Below, in pieces: positions 26,888 through 36,083 of a stretch of 64,000 nucleotides of DNA; within the stretch, counting starts at the first letter, position 1; every line of letters starts with the position of its first letter. The position numbers and the translations under genes are program-made. The notes beneath the pieces are model-generated. The model did no database searches. It was given only the letters and a program-made list of their open reading frames with translations, and was not told the origin of the DNA. Origin of the DNA: an uncultured Cytophagales bacterium (GTDB lineage: Bacteria > Bacteroidota > Bacteroidia > Cytophagales > Cyclobacteriaceae); NCBI GenBank assembly GCA_913057175.1, contig CAJXNP010000001.1, positions 372,001 to 436,000 on the forward strand. Reading direction: 5' to 3'.

Positions 26888-27514
26888 ATGATAGCGTTGA
26901 CCATTGTATTGATTATTGTCACCACCTTTATAAGCATAATGGCTTTTAGCAGGCGCGACATTCAATATAAATGGATCTTTAACCCCTACCAGGTCCACAC
27001 CCACAAAGAATATTGGCGTTTCATTTCCTCGGGATTTGTTCATGCTGATTATTCACATCTTATCCTGAATATGGTCGCATTGTATTTCTTTGGTAAAACG
27101 GTCGAGTATCATTTAACCGATAATTTTGAGCTCCTTGGAAAATTCTATTTTATCTTACTCTATCTGGGCGGGATCGTTGTTTCGGATATCCCATCCTTCC
27201 TCAAGCATAGAGATAACCCAGGGTTTAATTCACTTGGAGCCTCGGGAGGGGTTGCGGCTGTATTATTCGGATCCATTCTTTACCGGCCTACTGCGCCCCT
27301 GAGCCTGATGTTTATACCTATTGCAATACCAGCATTTATCTTAGGTGCCCTGTACCTGATCTATTCTTATTATTCCGGAAAAAAAATGGTAGATAATATC
27401 AATCATGATGCGCATTTATATGGAGCGTTGTTTGGATTGTTCTTTACCATCATATTGAACCCACCCGTAGTCATAGGTTTTGTGAATCAGATTAAAGATT
27501 TCTCCTTATTTTAG
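26888..27514 (+). CDS. Rhomboid family intramembrane serine protease
   Basis: A 208-residue six-helix rhomboid. The catalytic dyad is visible: Ser119 in SLGASGGVAAVLFGS and His176 in NHDAHLYGALFG. The HADYSHLILNMVALYFFGK segment corresponds to the conserved HxxxN loop-helix 2 region. The first helix starts at residue 1 without a cytoplasmic domain, so this is a minimal bacterial form. It is packed 8 bases behind the prenyl synthase and 45 bases ahead of the receiver-cyclase gene. The substrate is unknown; the neighbourhood offers no obvious single-pass membrane target. Confidence 0.92.
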   Translation: MIALTIVLIIVTTFISIMAFSRRDIQYKWIFNPYQVHTHKEYWRFISSGFVHADYSHLILNMVALYFFGKTVEYHLTDNFELLGKFYFILLYLGGIVVSDIPSFLKHRDNPGFNSLGASGGVAAVLFGSILYRPTAPLSLMFIPIAIPAFILGALYLIYSYYSGKKMVDNINHDAHLYGALFGLFFTIILNPPVVIGFVNQIKDFSLF

Positions 27515-27559
27515 TTAATTTTATTTACGGAAATAAAACATTATTTTTTGTAGTTATCC

Positions 27560-28597
27560 ATGAATATTGAAAACGCCAAAATACTGATCATTGATGACGA
27601 TGTGGATATTTTATTAGCTGCAAAATTCATTCTCAAAAAGCACTTCAAAAAAATCATTACGTTAGATTCTCCTTCAGATCTTGATCATATTCTTGAAACA
27701 GAAAAGATCGATGTGGCGCTTCTTGATATGAATTATTCAGCTGGTGCAACAACCGGAAAGGAAGGATTCCAGGTATTGAACAGAATCAAGCAAAAATCTA
27801 ATATTACAAGGGTGATCATGATGACTGCGTATGGAGACATTGACCTGGCTATTAAAGCAATAAAAGAGGGTGCTTTTGATTTCATGGTCAAGCCATGGGA
27901 TAACGCCAAACTGATTTCTACAATCTTATCTGCCTTTAAAAAGGGATTCACGGAAAAGGATGCCACAATCCTTCCTTCGCACACCGATCAGGAGAACAGC
28001 TATGATCACGGATTTTCCGAAGTGACCAGAATTTTCATGTTTCTGGATATCAAATCATCGACAACCATTGCTGAAAGCCTGGGGCACATTCGTTACTTCG
28101 AATTGCTCAATGATTTCTTTCGTGATATCGGCGATGCAATAGGGAGAAATCAGGGCCAGATCTATCAATATGTGGGAGATGAAGTGGTTATCTCCTGGAA
28201 CCTCGAAAAGGGGATTGAAAATAACAATTGCCTTAATTGTTTTTTCGATATTGTCAATACAATAGAAAATCTGTCTAATAACTATCTGAAAAAATACAAT
28301 ATCATTCCGGAATTTAAGGCAGGCCTCCACTATGGCAAAGTGTCAACCGGAACGGTAGGAACATTGAAAAAAGAAATTATCTACACGGGTGATGTGTTAA
28401 ATACAGCCAGTCGAATTGAGGGCTTATGTAATCAATACGATGTGAATCTCTTGCTTTCGGAAGATCTATTGGATAAGCTGGATGTAAACAAAGATAAAGC
28501 TCATAAAATCGGAGAGATTAACTTAAGGGGCAGAAATGCAAATGTTACCCTTTTTACCATGGCAATGAACTCTAATTCTTTGCAAAAATCCATTTAA
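27560..28597 (+). CDS. Response-regulator receiver fused to a class III nucleotide cyclase
   Basis: A 345-residue signalling protein. Residues about 5-125 form a CheY-like receiver with acidic pocket Asp12-14, phospho-acceptor Asp56 (VALLDMNYS), Thr89 (MMTAYGDID) and Lys111 (FMVKPWDN). Residues about 155-340 form a class III cyclase: Asp163 (FLDIKSSTTI), Asp207 (YVGDEVVISW) and the Asn/Arg pair in TGDVLNTASRIEGL. All key residues are present, so it should be an active, phosphorylation-controlled cyclase. No histidine kinase gene is adjacent. Its last 26 bases overlap the convergent ABC permease gene, so termination of both is unusual. Confidence 0.9.
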   Translation: MNIENAKILIIDDDVDILLAAKFILKKHFKKIITLDSPSDLDHILETEKIDVALLDMNYSAGATTGKEGFQVLNRIKQKSNITRVIMMTAYGDIDLAIKAIKEGAFDFMVKPWDNAKLISTILSAFKKGFTEKDATILPSHTDQENSYDHGFSEVTRIFMFLDIKSSTTIAESLGHIRYFELLNDFFRDIGDAIGRNQGQIYQYVGDEVVISWNLEKGIENNNCLNCFFDIVNTIENLSNNYLKKYNIIPEFKAGLHYGKVSTGTVGTLKKEIIYTGDVLNTASRIEGLCNQYDVNLLLSEDLLDKLDVNKDKAHKIGEINLRGRNANVTLFTMAMNSNSLQKSI

Positions 28598-29882
28598 AAA
28601 GAAGCTTATAAGAAGGCTTTGTTCCGTAGCTCAATATTCCTATCCTGTAAATTTTAGCCGCAACCCAGGTTGTTACAATTATGCTTAACACCAAAACCCC
28701 CATGGACAAATATAGATCCCATGATATTTCATTTGCTATAAACGGCAATCGCATCATCATGACGGCAGGAGAAGTAAAAGGTATGATGGATAACCAAATC
28801 GCCAGGCTGCTATTCGGATCCCGCAATATGGCCGCCAATACAACGATCGAAAAGATCAATGGAAGCGTAACGGGTAATTGAAATTGTTGAGCATCTGTTT
28901 CTGTATCCACAGCAGATCCTATCGCTGCAAATAAAGAGCCATAAAATAAATATGCTGCTATAAAGTAGAAGAGAAATACGCCAATGATCAATCCGAAATT
29001 AATGCTATCTATTTTTTCCATGACACTTTTTATCATCTCCGTGTCAGCAGCATTCATTGCTGTATTTTGCATTGCCCCTCCCTGGTTCATTTGTTGCATT
29101 TGATCGAAATCAAGTAACAAACCTGCTATGGAATAAATTGAAAAAGTAAGGAAAGCCCATATCAGAAATTGGGTTAACCCAACAGCCCCGATACCAATAA
29201 TTTTTCCAGCCATTAACTGATAGGGTTTTACAGAAGAAATGATTACTTCGACAATACGGCTGGTTTTTTCCTCAATCACTCCTCGCATTGTCTGAACCCC
29301 ATAGGCAAAAATCAGGATGTAGATCAAAAAAGACCCAAGGTACCCAATAATATAAGCTACTTCGGTGTGTGTTGATTGGACTTGTCCTTTATCATTGATA
29401 ACTGAGGTACCGATGTAAACCGACGTTTTTATATTATCTAATTTTTCTCTATCGATACCGGAAATTTCCAGCTTATGGTCCTCAAGTATCCTTTTCAACT
29501 GGTCTTCAATTTTCATCTTGACCTCAATACTTGCGCTATGCTCTGTAATTAGTGTAATTCCCTTTGGGTCGTCAATATCTACATCCGGTATATCCAGCAC
29601 ACCATATTTACCAGTGGAAAAAGCAATCTCCTTGAGAATTTCGATGGGCTGATCGTAAAAATCATATTCAACTGTTCCATCTCCTACAAGTTTGCCTTCA
29701 AAAAACCCACTTTTATCAGACACCAAGATTTCTCTTGCAGGCGCATCTCTTGTTGCCAGCCATAGGGGAACGATCATAATAAGAGCCAGAAGAAGGGGTG
29801 TTAACAAGCTCATGATCAGAAACGACTTTTTCCTGACCCTGGTAATGTATTCCCGCTTGATGATCAACCAAATTTTATTCAC
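28572..29882 (-). CDS. ABC-2 type permease (NatB-like)
   Basis: A 436-residue ABC exporter permease. The N-terminal MNKIWLIIKREYITRVRKKS precedes the first membrane helix, then a large extracytoplasmic domain (about 50-180) and five or six further helices from about 185, including the GVQTMRGVIEEKTSRIVEVI coupling segment typical of the NatB/COG1668 group. The start overlaps the ATPase gene by 8 bases, so the two are translationally coupled. NatAB-type exporters move sodium or other small substrates; none can be assigned here. The 3' end overlaps the convergent cyclase gene by 26 bases. Confidence 0.9.
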   Translation of the reverse strand: MNKIWLIIKREYITRVRKKSFLIMSLLTPLLLALIMIVPLWLATRDAPAREILVSDKSGFFEGKLVGDGTVEYDFYDQPIEILKEIAFSTGKYGVLDIPDVDIDDPKGITLITEHSASIEVKMKIEDQLKRILEDHKLEISGIDREKLDNIKTSVYIGTSVINDKGQVQSTHTEVAYIIGYLGSFLIYILIFAYGVQTMRGVIEEKTSRIVEVIISSVKPYQLMAGKIIGIGAVGLTQFLIWAFLTFSIYSIAGLLLDFDQMQQMNQGGAMQNTAMNAADTEMIKSVMEKIDSINFGLIIGVFLFYFIAAYLFYGSLFAAIGSAVDTETDAQQFQLPVTLPLIFSIVVLAAILRDPNSSLAIWLSIIPFTSPAVMMMRLPFIANEISWDLYLSMGVLVLSIIVTTWVAAKIYRIGILSYGTKPSYKLLFKWIFAKN

Positions 29883-30789
29883 GGATACCTCCTACTCTAC
29901 TGATAAAAATATCATTAATCGAGGGCAACTTTTCCGCAAAACTCATGATCTCAACTTTATCAATCAATAACCTTAGAAGATCATTGTGAGATATCTGTGT
30001 TGCAGATTGAAGGGTAGTCTGATAGAGGTCATCATGAATGGTTTTGGTATTTAATACATGGACAAACCCATTCAATCCATTCAAATCGCCACGATGTTCG
30101 ATCTCAAAAATGTTTTCCTTGTGATCTTCTTTTATTTGCTGTTTGGCCCCATCAAGAATTTTTTTTGACTTGTTTATCAAAGCAATATTGTCACACAGTT
30201 CTTCTACCGACTCCATCCGGTGTGTTGAAAAGATAATAGTGGCTCCATCTTCCTTGAGCTGGAGTATTTCCTTTTTAATGATATTTGCATTGATGGGGTC
30301 AAAACCGGTAAATGGCTCGTCAAGAATGATCAAACTGGGTTGATGAATGACCGAGGCTATGAACTGGATCTTTTGCTGCATTCCTTTCGACAATTCGTCA
30401 ATCTTCTTGTTCCACCAATCCATGATGTCGAATTTCTGGAACCAGTATTTCAGCCTTTCTTTGACATGGTCAAGCGGCATTCCCTTTATCCTTCCAAGAT
30501 AAATTAATTGCTCACCAACCTTCATCTTTTTGTAAAGACCTCTTTCTTCCGGAAGGTATCCAATCTTGAGAACATGGTCCTCTGTTAGTTCTTTTCCGTT
30601 AAAAAAAACTTTTCCGGAATCCGCGGCATAGATCTTTGTGATAATTCTGATGAGGGTAGTTTTTCCAGCTCCATTGGGACCTAGCAGACCAAATATCTTT
30701 CCCTTCTCGATGGAAATTGATACGTCATCCAGGGCACGGAAATCTCCAAAGTTTTTTGTGATACTGGCGGTTTGTAAGATGTGTTCCAA
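29875..30789 (-). CDS. ABC transporter ATP-binding protein (NatA-like)
   Basis: A 304-residue ABC ATPase. Walker A is LLGPNGAGKTT, the Q-loop is in GYLPEERGLYKKM, the signature is LSKGMQQKIQF, Walker B with the catalytic Glu is LIILDEPFTGF, and the switch His is in IFSTHRM. The C-terminal 80 residues form the extra domain common to ABC-2 partners. It pairs with the overlapping NatB-like permease to make a homodimeric or heteromeric exporter. The gene follows dnaJ on the same strand after a strong terminator, so it should have its own promoter within the 60-base gap or rely on readthrough. Confidence 0.92.
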   Translation of the reverse strand: MEHILQTASITKNFGDFRALDDVSISIEKGKIFGLLGPNGAGKTTLIRIITKIYAADSGKVFFNGKELTEDHVLKIGYLPEERGLYKKMKVGEQLIYLGRIKGMPLDHVKERLKYWFQKFDIMDWWNKKIDELSKGMQQKIQFIASVIHQPSLIILDEPFTGFDPINANIIKKEILQLKEDGATIIFSTHRMESVEELCDNIALINKSKKILDGAKQQIKEDHKENIFEIEHRGDLNGLNGFVHVLNTKTIHDDLYQTTLQSATQISHNDLLRLLIDKVEIMSFAEKLPSINDIFISRVGGIRE

Positions 30790-30811
30790 TGGAGGCTGCT
30801 TTAGATTGAAT

Positions 30812-30842
30812 AAAAAAAGCTGCCTGAAAATAAAGCAGCTTT
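30812..30842 (-). terminator. Intrinsic terminator after dnaJ
   Basis: On the minus strand AAAGCTGC and GCAGCTTT (plus coordinates 30835-30842 and 30816-30823) form an 8-bp stem with an 11-base loop, followed by a run of seven T (plus-strand A at 30812-30818). It lies 7 bases past the dnaJ stop. Confidence 0.85.
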
Positions 30843-30849
30843 ACGAATA

Positions 30850-31968
30850 TTAAAAGAATTCTTTCATCCTTTCAAAGAAACTCCTTTCGCCTTGCGATGG
30901 ATCAGGTTGGAAATTAGGTGATTCCCGAAGCTTCTCTAAAATGTCCTTTTCTTCTTTTGTCAGGTTCTTTGGAGTCCAGACATTTACATGAATTAACTGA
31001 TCTCCCTTTCCATATCCATTTATGTCCTTTATACCTTTACCGCGAAGGCGCAATATCTTGCCAGACTGTGTACCCGGTTCTACTTTGATTTTGACTTTTC
31101 CATCGATCGTCGGCACCTCCACAGATGAGCCAAGCGCTGCATCCACAAAATTGACATATAAGTCGTAGATGACATTGTTTCCTTCGCGCTTCAATTGCTC
31201 GTCTTCTTTTTCCTCAACCAGGATCAGCAAATCGCCGGGTGCGCCTCCGCCTGGTCCGAAGTTTCCTTTTCCAGACATCGAAAGTTGCATTCCTTCCGCA
31301 ACTCCTGCCGGAATATTGATAGATATAACTTCTTCTTTTTGTGTCAATCCGGTATTATCTACCCCGGCAGGTTTTTTATCAATAATCTGGCCTGTGCCGT
31401 TACAGGTATGACATGTGGATGCAGAAACCATTTGCCCCAGCATTGTATTCACAACCTTTCTAACCTGACCGGATCCTCCACAGGTACCGCAGGATTTAAA
31501 TGTCACTCCATCCGCATGAACCAGGCGGTTTACTTTTATTTTCTTTTCAACACCATTGGCTATTTCTTCCAATGTAAGTTTAAGTTTGATACGAAGATTG
31601 GATCCCCGTCTTGACCGGCGACCAGAGCTGCCACTACCTCCTCCAAAGAAGCTTTCGAAAGGATTGTGCCCACCAAAAATATCTCCAAAGTGTTCAAAAA
31701 TGTCATCCATCGACATACCCTGACCACTGAATCCTCCACCGCCACGAAGACCATCATGACCAAACCGGTCGTATTTGTCTTTCTTTTCCTGGTTGCTAAG
31801 GACTTCATAGGCTTCAGCGGCTTCTTTAAACTTCTCTTCAGCAGTGTGATCATCCGGGTTCTTATCCGGATGGTACTTAATGGCCAATTTTCGATAAGCC
31901 TTTTTTATTTCATCTGCTGATGCTGACTTCGAAACACCCAATACTTCATAATAATCCCTTTTAGCCAT
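30850..31968 (-). CDS. dnaJ: Chaperone protein DnaJ with a reduced zinc-finger domain
   Basis: A 372-residue Hsp40 that stimulates DnaK. The J domain covers residues 1-70 with His33-Pro34-Asp35, followed by a Gly/Phe-rich linker (about 75-120). The Cys-rich domain has only two CxxCxGxG motifs, CGTCGGSG at 160-167 and CHTCNGTG at 186-193, where canonical DnaJ has four. By position these are motifs 2 and 3, so zinc site II remains and zinc site I is missing. The C-terminal substrate domains ([20 protein letters not shown]) are intact. It starts 1 base after grpE ends, forming a grpE-dnaJ operon closed by a terminator. Confidence 0.95.
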   Translation of the reverse strand: MAKRDYYEVLGVSKSASADEIKKAYRKLAIKYHPDKNPDDHTAEEKFKEAAEAYEVLSNQEKKDKYDRFGHDGLRGGGGFSGQGMSMDDIFEHFGDIFGGHNPFESFFGGGSGSSGRRSRRGSNLRIKLKLTLEEIANGVEKKIKVNRLVHADGVTFKSCGTCGGSGQVRKVVNTMLGQMVSASTCHTCNGTGQIIDKKPAGVDNTGLTQKEEVISINIPAGVAEGMQLSMSGKGNFGPGGGAPGDLLILVEEKEDEQLKREGNNVIYDLYVNFVDAALGSSVEVPTIDGKVKIKVEPGTQSGKILRLRGKGIKDINGYGKGDQLIHVNVWTPKNLTKEEKDILEKLRESPNFQPDPSQGERSFFERMKEFF

Positions 31969-31969
31969 A

Positions 31970-32593
31970 TTATGCTCCTGTTACAACTTTTGCAAATCTA
32001 ATAACCTTATCATTAAGCAAATACCCGTTTTCCAGAACATCCACTATTTTTCCTTTCAATTTTTCATCCTCAACAGGAATCTGCGTCACAGCGTCATGAA
32101 ACTCCGGATCAAAATCATCCCCGGCCTTGTGTTCCATCTTTTTCAACCCCTTTTGTTCAGTTGCATTTTTAAGTTTATTAAAAATCAAATCGTAGCCTTC
32201 CTTCAGGGATTGGGTATCTGCTTTTTCGTCAAAAGCTTTATCTGCTCTTTCAAAGTCATCGATAACCGGCAGAATGGCAGTCATCAGGTTTTCTGTTGCA
32301 GATCCAATAAGATCCAGACGTTCCTTTGCTGTTCTCCTTCTGAAATTTTCAAATTCTGAATACAGCCTCAAATATTTGTCTTTTGCTTCCTGAACTTCTA
32401 TTGACAACCTTGTTAATTCATCTAATTCATCAGACTCTTCTTCAGTCACTTTCACTTCTACTTCCTCATTTGTGTTGCTGATTCCATCTTGCATTTCATC
32501 AACACCGACGTTTTTTTCATTTTCCAAAGTCTGTTCGTCCTGATTCTTATCCATTTTCGTTCTTTTATTTTCTTTCTTACTTTTTTTAGACAT
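31970..32593 (-). CDS. grpE: Nucleotide exchange factor GrpE
   Basis: A 207-residue GrpE, the DnaK nucleotide-exchange factor. The N-terminus is lysine-rich and then very acidic (about residues 1-60), as is common. A long coiled-coil dimerisation helix follows ([38 protein letters not shown]), and the C-terminal beta domain carries the family signature with [20 protein letters not shown] and [20 protein letters not shown]-like sequence ending KVVTGA. It is the promoter-proximal gene of the grpE-dnaJ operon. An 79-base gap separates it from obgE downstream of its start. Confidence 0.95.
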   Translation of the reverse strand: MSKKSKKENKRTKMDKNQDEQTLENEKNVGVDEMQDGISNTNEEVEVKVTEEESDELDELTRLSIEVQEAKDKYLRLYSEFENFRRRTAKERLDLIGSATENLMTAILPVIDDFERADKAFDEKADTQSLKEGYDLIFNKLKNATEQKGLKKMEHKAGDDFDPEFHDAVTQIPVEDEKLKGKIVDVLENGYLLNDKVIRFAKVVTGA

Positions 32594-32672
32594 AATGATC
32601 CTGGGATTAAAAATCTAATGTCAGGCTCAACAATTTCTTTACCATTTTATCAGATTATGCCATATTGACATT

Positions 32673-33665
32673 TTAATTATTCAATTCTTTCCAAATCCTG
32701 TCTTTAAGGCTTGAAATGCCGGAATTTGAAACAGATGAAATAAAAATCGGGTTCATTTCTGGCGGTAGTTCTTTTTGAATTAGCTCCTTCAATTCATCAT
32801 CCAAAAGATCTGATTTGGAGACTGCAAGAAGTCTTTTTTTATCCAGCATTTCCGGATTGTATTTTCCCAATTCCTTAAGCAATACTTCATAGTCGTGCTT
32901 GATGTTGTCGCTGTCAGCCGGGATTAAAAACAGCAAAATGGAATTTCGCTCAATATGACGTAAAAACCTGTGCCCCAATCCCTTTCCTTCTGAAGCGCCT
33001 GCTATCAAACCAGGCATGTCAGCCATAACAAAAGATTTGTAATTCCGGTAGCTCACAACACCCAAATTCGGGACAAGGGTCGTAAACGGATAATTCGCAA
33101 TCTCCGGTTTTGCAGCTGACACGACGGATAACAAGGTGGATTTGCCTGCATTTGGAAACCCAACCAATCCAACATCGGCCAGCAATTTCAGTTCAAGGAC
33201 AATCCACTCCTCAATTCCTGATTCTCCTGGCTGTGCATACCTGGGCGCCTGATTCGTTGATGTCTTAAAATGATCGTTTCCCAAACCTCCACGTCCTCCG
33301 GGAGTCAGGATCATCTCCTGTCCATCCTCAGCGATTTCTCCACGGAACTCTCCTGTTTCAGCATCCTTTGCAATGGTTCCCAATGGAACTTCCAGAATCT
33401 CATCTTTACCATCCGATCCTTTCTTTCTTGCCCCGCTTCCTCCTTCACCGTTCCCGGCTATAACATGCTTACGGTATTTCAGGTGCAGCAGTGTCCATAA
33501 TTGGCTATTTCCCCGCAATATAATATGGCCGCCACGACCGCCATCTCCTCCATCCGGCCCTCCTTTCGGGACAAACTTTTCCCTTCGGAAATGTGCAGAA
33601 CCTGCTCCTCCTGATCCGGACCTGGAACAGAACTTCACATAGTCAATGAAATTTGAACCTGCCAA
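32673..33665 (-). CDS. obgE: GTPase Obg/CgtA
   Basis: A 330-residue Obg GTPase, involved in 50S ribosome maturation and stress control. The glycine-rich Obg fold covers about residues 1-158 ([20 protein letters not shown]). The G domain has G1 [11 protein letters not shown]2/G3 region [10 protein letters not shown] and DMPGLIAGA, and G4 as VSKSDLL. The protein ends soon after the G domain and lacks the C-terminal OCT domain, which is normal for this phylum. It begins 4 bases after adk and is the last gene of the hpt-adk-obgE operon. Confidence 0.95.
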   Translation of the reverse strand: MAGSNFIDYVKFCSRSGSGGAGSAHFRREKFVPKGGPDGGDGGRGGHIILRGNSQLWTLLHLKYRKHVIAGNGEGGSGARKKGSDGKDEILEVPLGTIAKDAETGEFRGEIAEDGQEMILTPGGRGGLGNDHFKTSTNQAPRYAQPGESGIEEWIVLELKLLADVGLVGFPNAGKSTLLSVVSAAKPEIANYPFTTLVPNLGVVSYRNYKSFVMADMPGLIAGASEGKGLGHRFLRHIERNSILLFLIPADSDNIKHDYEVLLKELGKYNPEMLDKKRLLAVSKSDLLDDELKELIQKELPPEMNPIFISSVSNSGISSLKDRIWKELNN

Positions 33666-33669
33666 TTCT

Positions 33670-34242
33670 CTAAAGTTGATCGATTACCTCACAAATTTTA
33701 TCGAATATCCCGTCGATGGTACCAATACCGTGGATATCATGAAACTTGCCCTGCTGTCGATAATAATCGGCTACAGGCAATGTTTCCTCCCTATAAACCC
33801 TGATACGGTTATTAATCTTTTCCTCATCCTGATCATCAACTCTTCCGCTGGTCTTCGCACGGTTGAGGATCCTTTTTTTCAACTCCTCTTCTTCTACATC
33901 CAAAGCAATCATGGCCTTGATAGGTATATTCTTTTTTGCCAGCATTTCATCCAAAGCTGCTGCCTGTCCTACTGTTCTCGGAAAACCATCAAAAATAAAC
34001 CCTTTTGCCTCCTGGCTGGAATTGATCTTGGCCTCCACCATTCTGATAACTACTTCATCCGGAACGAGGTTACCCTCATCCATGTATTTCTGGGCCAGCT
34101 GGCCTAATTCTGTATTTTCCTGCTTATGAAGTCTAAACAAATCCCCCGTGCTTATATGCGTAAGATGATACTTTTTTAGAATCTTTTCACTTTGCGTACC
34201 TTTTCCCGCACCCGGAGGGCCAAACAAAACAATATTCAGCAT
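33670..34242 (-). CDS. adk: Adenylate kinase
   Basis: A 190-residue adenylate kinase, which interconverts ATP, ADP and AMP. The P-loop is [12 protein letters not shown], the AMP-binding region includes HISTGDLFR, and [16 protein letters not shown] is the family signature. The LID is short ([20 protein letters not shown]) with no zinc-binding cysteines, as in other Bacteroidota enzymes of about 190 residues. It lies 4 bases after hpt and 4 bases before obgE in a tightly packed operon. Confidence 0.95.
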   Translation of the reverse strand: MLNIVLFGPPGAGKGTQSEKILKKYHLTHISTGDLFRLHKQENTELGQLAQKYMDEGNLVPDEVVIRMVEAKINSSQEAKGFIFDGFPRTVGQAAALDEMLAKKNIPIKAMIALDVEEEELKKRILNRAKTSGRVDDQDEEKINNRIRVYREETLPVADYYRQQGKFHDIHGIGTIDGIFDKICEVIDQL

Positions 34243-34246
34243 TTTA

Positions 34247-34783
34247 CTATGATTTAAAATTTTTAAAAATGTATATATCCTTTAAGTTTCTTCCAAAATC
34301 GTTGTAATCCATTCCATAACCAACCACAAATTCGTTGGGAATGCTAAACCCAACAAAATCTAATTTATGGGAATATTTGTAAACATCAGGCTTCCACAGG
34401 AGCGTGGCAACCGAAACTGATGCAGGGTTTTCTTTTTTGATTTCTCCTAATAAAAAATCGAGTGTATTACCTGTGTCAACGATATCTTCGATGATCAAAA
34501 CTTCTCTTCCCTTTAAACTACCATTCAATCTCAACTCTTGACTGATCTGACTTCCCGACCGAGTGCCATCATATGACCTTATTTTGGTAAATGACAAATA
34601 ATGAGGAATGGATATATTTCTAAGGAGATCTGACGTAAATATAAATGCTCCTGTAAGTACAGAAATAATATATGGCTTTTTATCCTTGAATTTTATACTG
34701 ATGTCATCCGCCATTTCCTGTACCCTTTCCGCAATCTCAATCTCGGTTAAATAAATTTCCAGGTCCAGGTTTTCGGGATACAT
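34247..34783 (-). CDS. hpt: Hypoxanthine phosphoribosyltransferase
   Basis: A 178-residue purine-salvage enzyme converting hypoxanthine or guanine plus PRPP to the nucleotide. The PRPP loop is in EVLIIEDIVDTGNTLDFLL, the pyrophosphate loop region is VLTGAFIFTSDLLR, and the flexible loop is represented by SYDGTRSGSQISQELRL. LDFVGFSIPNEFVVGYGMDY near the C-terminus contacts the base. First gene of hpt-adk-obgE, with a TAnnTTTG promoter element 20 bases upstream. Confidence 0.94.
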   Translation of the reverse strand: MYPENLDLEIYLTEIEIAERVQEMADDISIKFKDKKPYIISVLTGAFIFTSDLLRNISIPHYLSFTKIRSYDGTRSGSQISQELRLNGSLKGREVLIIEDIVDTGNTLDFLLGEIKKENPASVSVATLLWKPDVYKYSHKLDFVGFSIPNEFVVGYGMDYNDFGRNLKDIYIFKNFKS

Positions 34784-34803
34784 TTATATTAAAAATTTGG
34801 CTG

Positions 34804-34811
34804 CAAATATA
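34804..34811 (-). promoter_or_regulatory. TAnnTTTG promoter element of the hpt-adk-obgE operon
   Basis: CAAATATA on the plus strand reads TATATTTG on the minus strand, matching the -7 consensus. It lies 21-28 bases upstream of the hpt ATG at 34783, giving a short leader. No clear -33 TTG is visible. Confidence 0.45.
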
Positions 34812-34943
34812 AGCCTAAAATGAGCTAAAATAAAAAGATAGCTTGGCCCACTCTGCTAAATTAGTAGGTAAATGGTATAATGTTAGTTGCTCTGCCTGAC
34901 CATATGGCTCTTTTAGTAGCCATAGACCAATACACATTGTAGT

Positions 34944-35879
34944 TTAGGCCAATTGTTCAAACAAGCATCTGTAAAACCGTATCATTTCCCTGATGTCTTC
35001 CATACTGATTTTTTCGCGGGAAGAATGAGCCTTCTCTTCAGGAGCGCCAATAAAACACCAGTCAATCGGATATGGTGAAAGTTGAACTTCTCTCCCATCG
35101 CTTGAGCCGGCTGATTCTACTTCCAATTGATATTTGATTTGATTGATTTGAGCCAATTTAATGATTTTATCAATGAAAGGCCTTCTTGGAATGTTTCGAT
35201 CCCTCACGGAAATAACTACTCCTTCGCCAAAATGAACGCCATCTGTGATCCAGGTAATATCTGATATGAGCACATTTCTGATCTCATATTTTTCATAGGC
35301 ATGTTTTATCAAAAATGGTACAGAACCTCCACCATGTTCCTCCCAGCAACTAAAGATCAACAAGCCATTCTCTAAGGTTTCAGCAATTTTTAACAAATTG
35401 TATATTCCTACCCGATCATCCAGGTAGGGAGAATAAATGTATTTTTTGGCCTCCTCAAAGCTCTTTTTGTAAGACAATGTTGTTCCCGTCTGAATCGCCC
35501 GAGGAAAATTGTAGGTGACATGGTAGTTGTTATCAATTTTTACTTTGCATTCAATCGGGCCAAGAGAATCATTTCCCACCAGGATATCACTTTTTTCAAT
35601 CTCCGGACTGCCTATTGGGATGAGCTGATCCTGATATCTTACCATAAATCCTGTCGTATCCATGTGTGCAATGGCTGCAGTTTTTGGGTTGCCAAATCTC
35701 AGCATGAGACAATCCTGAAATCCATCACCGTAAATTAATTCGGGCTGAATCTTCCACCTTGCTTGATTTTCTCTGATGTAATTCAATAGAAAATCCTTCA
35801 TGACCCATTCCTCGCCAGATGGTGAGTGAACCCCGCATAAGTCTTCTAATACCTTAAATTCTTCAGATGTCCCTGGCAT
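34944..35879 (-). CDS. M42/M20-like zinc aminopeptidase
   Basis: A 311-residue metallopeptidase of the MH clan. The metal-site motifs resemble M42 aminopeptidases: AIAHMDTTGFMV (His/Asp), YSPYLDDRVGIYNLL (bridging Asp), SCWEEHGGGS (catalytic Glu pair), then a SDITW segment and a late His in APEEKAHSSREKISM. An insert of about 80 residues lies between the first and second motif, as in the PDZ-like dimerisation domain of M42 proteins, but shorter. It is cytoplasmic, with no signal peptide. It stands alone, 160 bases from hpt and divergent from the antiporter. Substrate peptides are unknown. Confidence 0.8.
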   Translation of the reverse strand: MPGTSEEFKVLEDLCGVHSPSGEEWVMKDFLLNYIRENQARWKIQPELIYGDGFQDCLMLRFGNPKTAAIAHMDTTGFMVRYQDQLIPIGSPEIEKSDILVGNDSLGPIECKVKIDNNYHVTYNFPRAIQTGTTLSYKKSFEEAKKYIYSPYLDDRVGIYNLLKIAETLENGLLIFSCWEEHGGGSVPFLIKHAYEKYEIRNVLISDITWITDGVHFGEGVVISVRDRNIPRRPFIDKIIKLAQINQIKYQLEVESAGSSDGREVQLSPYPIDWCFIGAPEEKAHSSREKISMEDIREMIRFYRCLFEQLA

Positions 35880-36051
35880 TTGATAGCTACTTTGCTTGCA
35901 TAAAAAAATGAATTGTTATCTTCACATAATATTTCGCAAATCAAATAATTTAATTTATAAAATAATCCACCCGAAGCTATGATTTTTTTAATCGATGGCT
36001 TCAAATTTTATATTATTTAAAAGGAATGAATGAAGTAAAAGTTGTTTTAAT

Positions 36052-36059
36052 TATTTTTG
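36052..36059 (+). promoter_or_regulatory. TAnnTTTG promoter element of the antiporter gene
   Basis: TATTTTTG at 36052-36059 matches the -7 consensus, 25-32 bases upstream of the ATG at 36084. An in-frame TTG at 36057 falls inside the element and is therefore an unlikely start. Confidence 0.4.
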
Positions 36060-36083
36060 CCAGCCTTAATTTCTAACTCTAAT

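Noticed and set aside
34861-34943. 27-codon minus-strand stretch after the M42-like gene reading MATKRAIWSGRATNIIPF
   Set aside because: Coding-like residues but very short, with no homology that I recognise and in a different frame from the peptidase.
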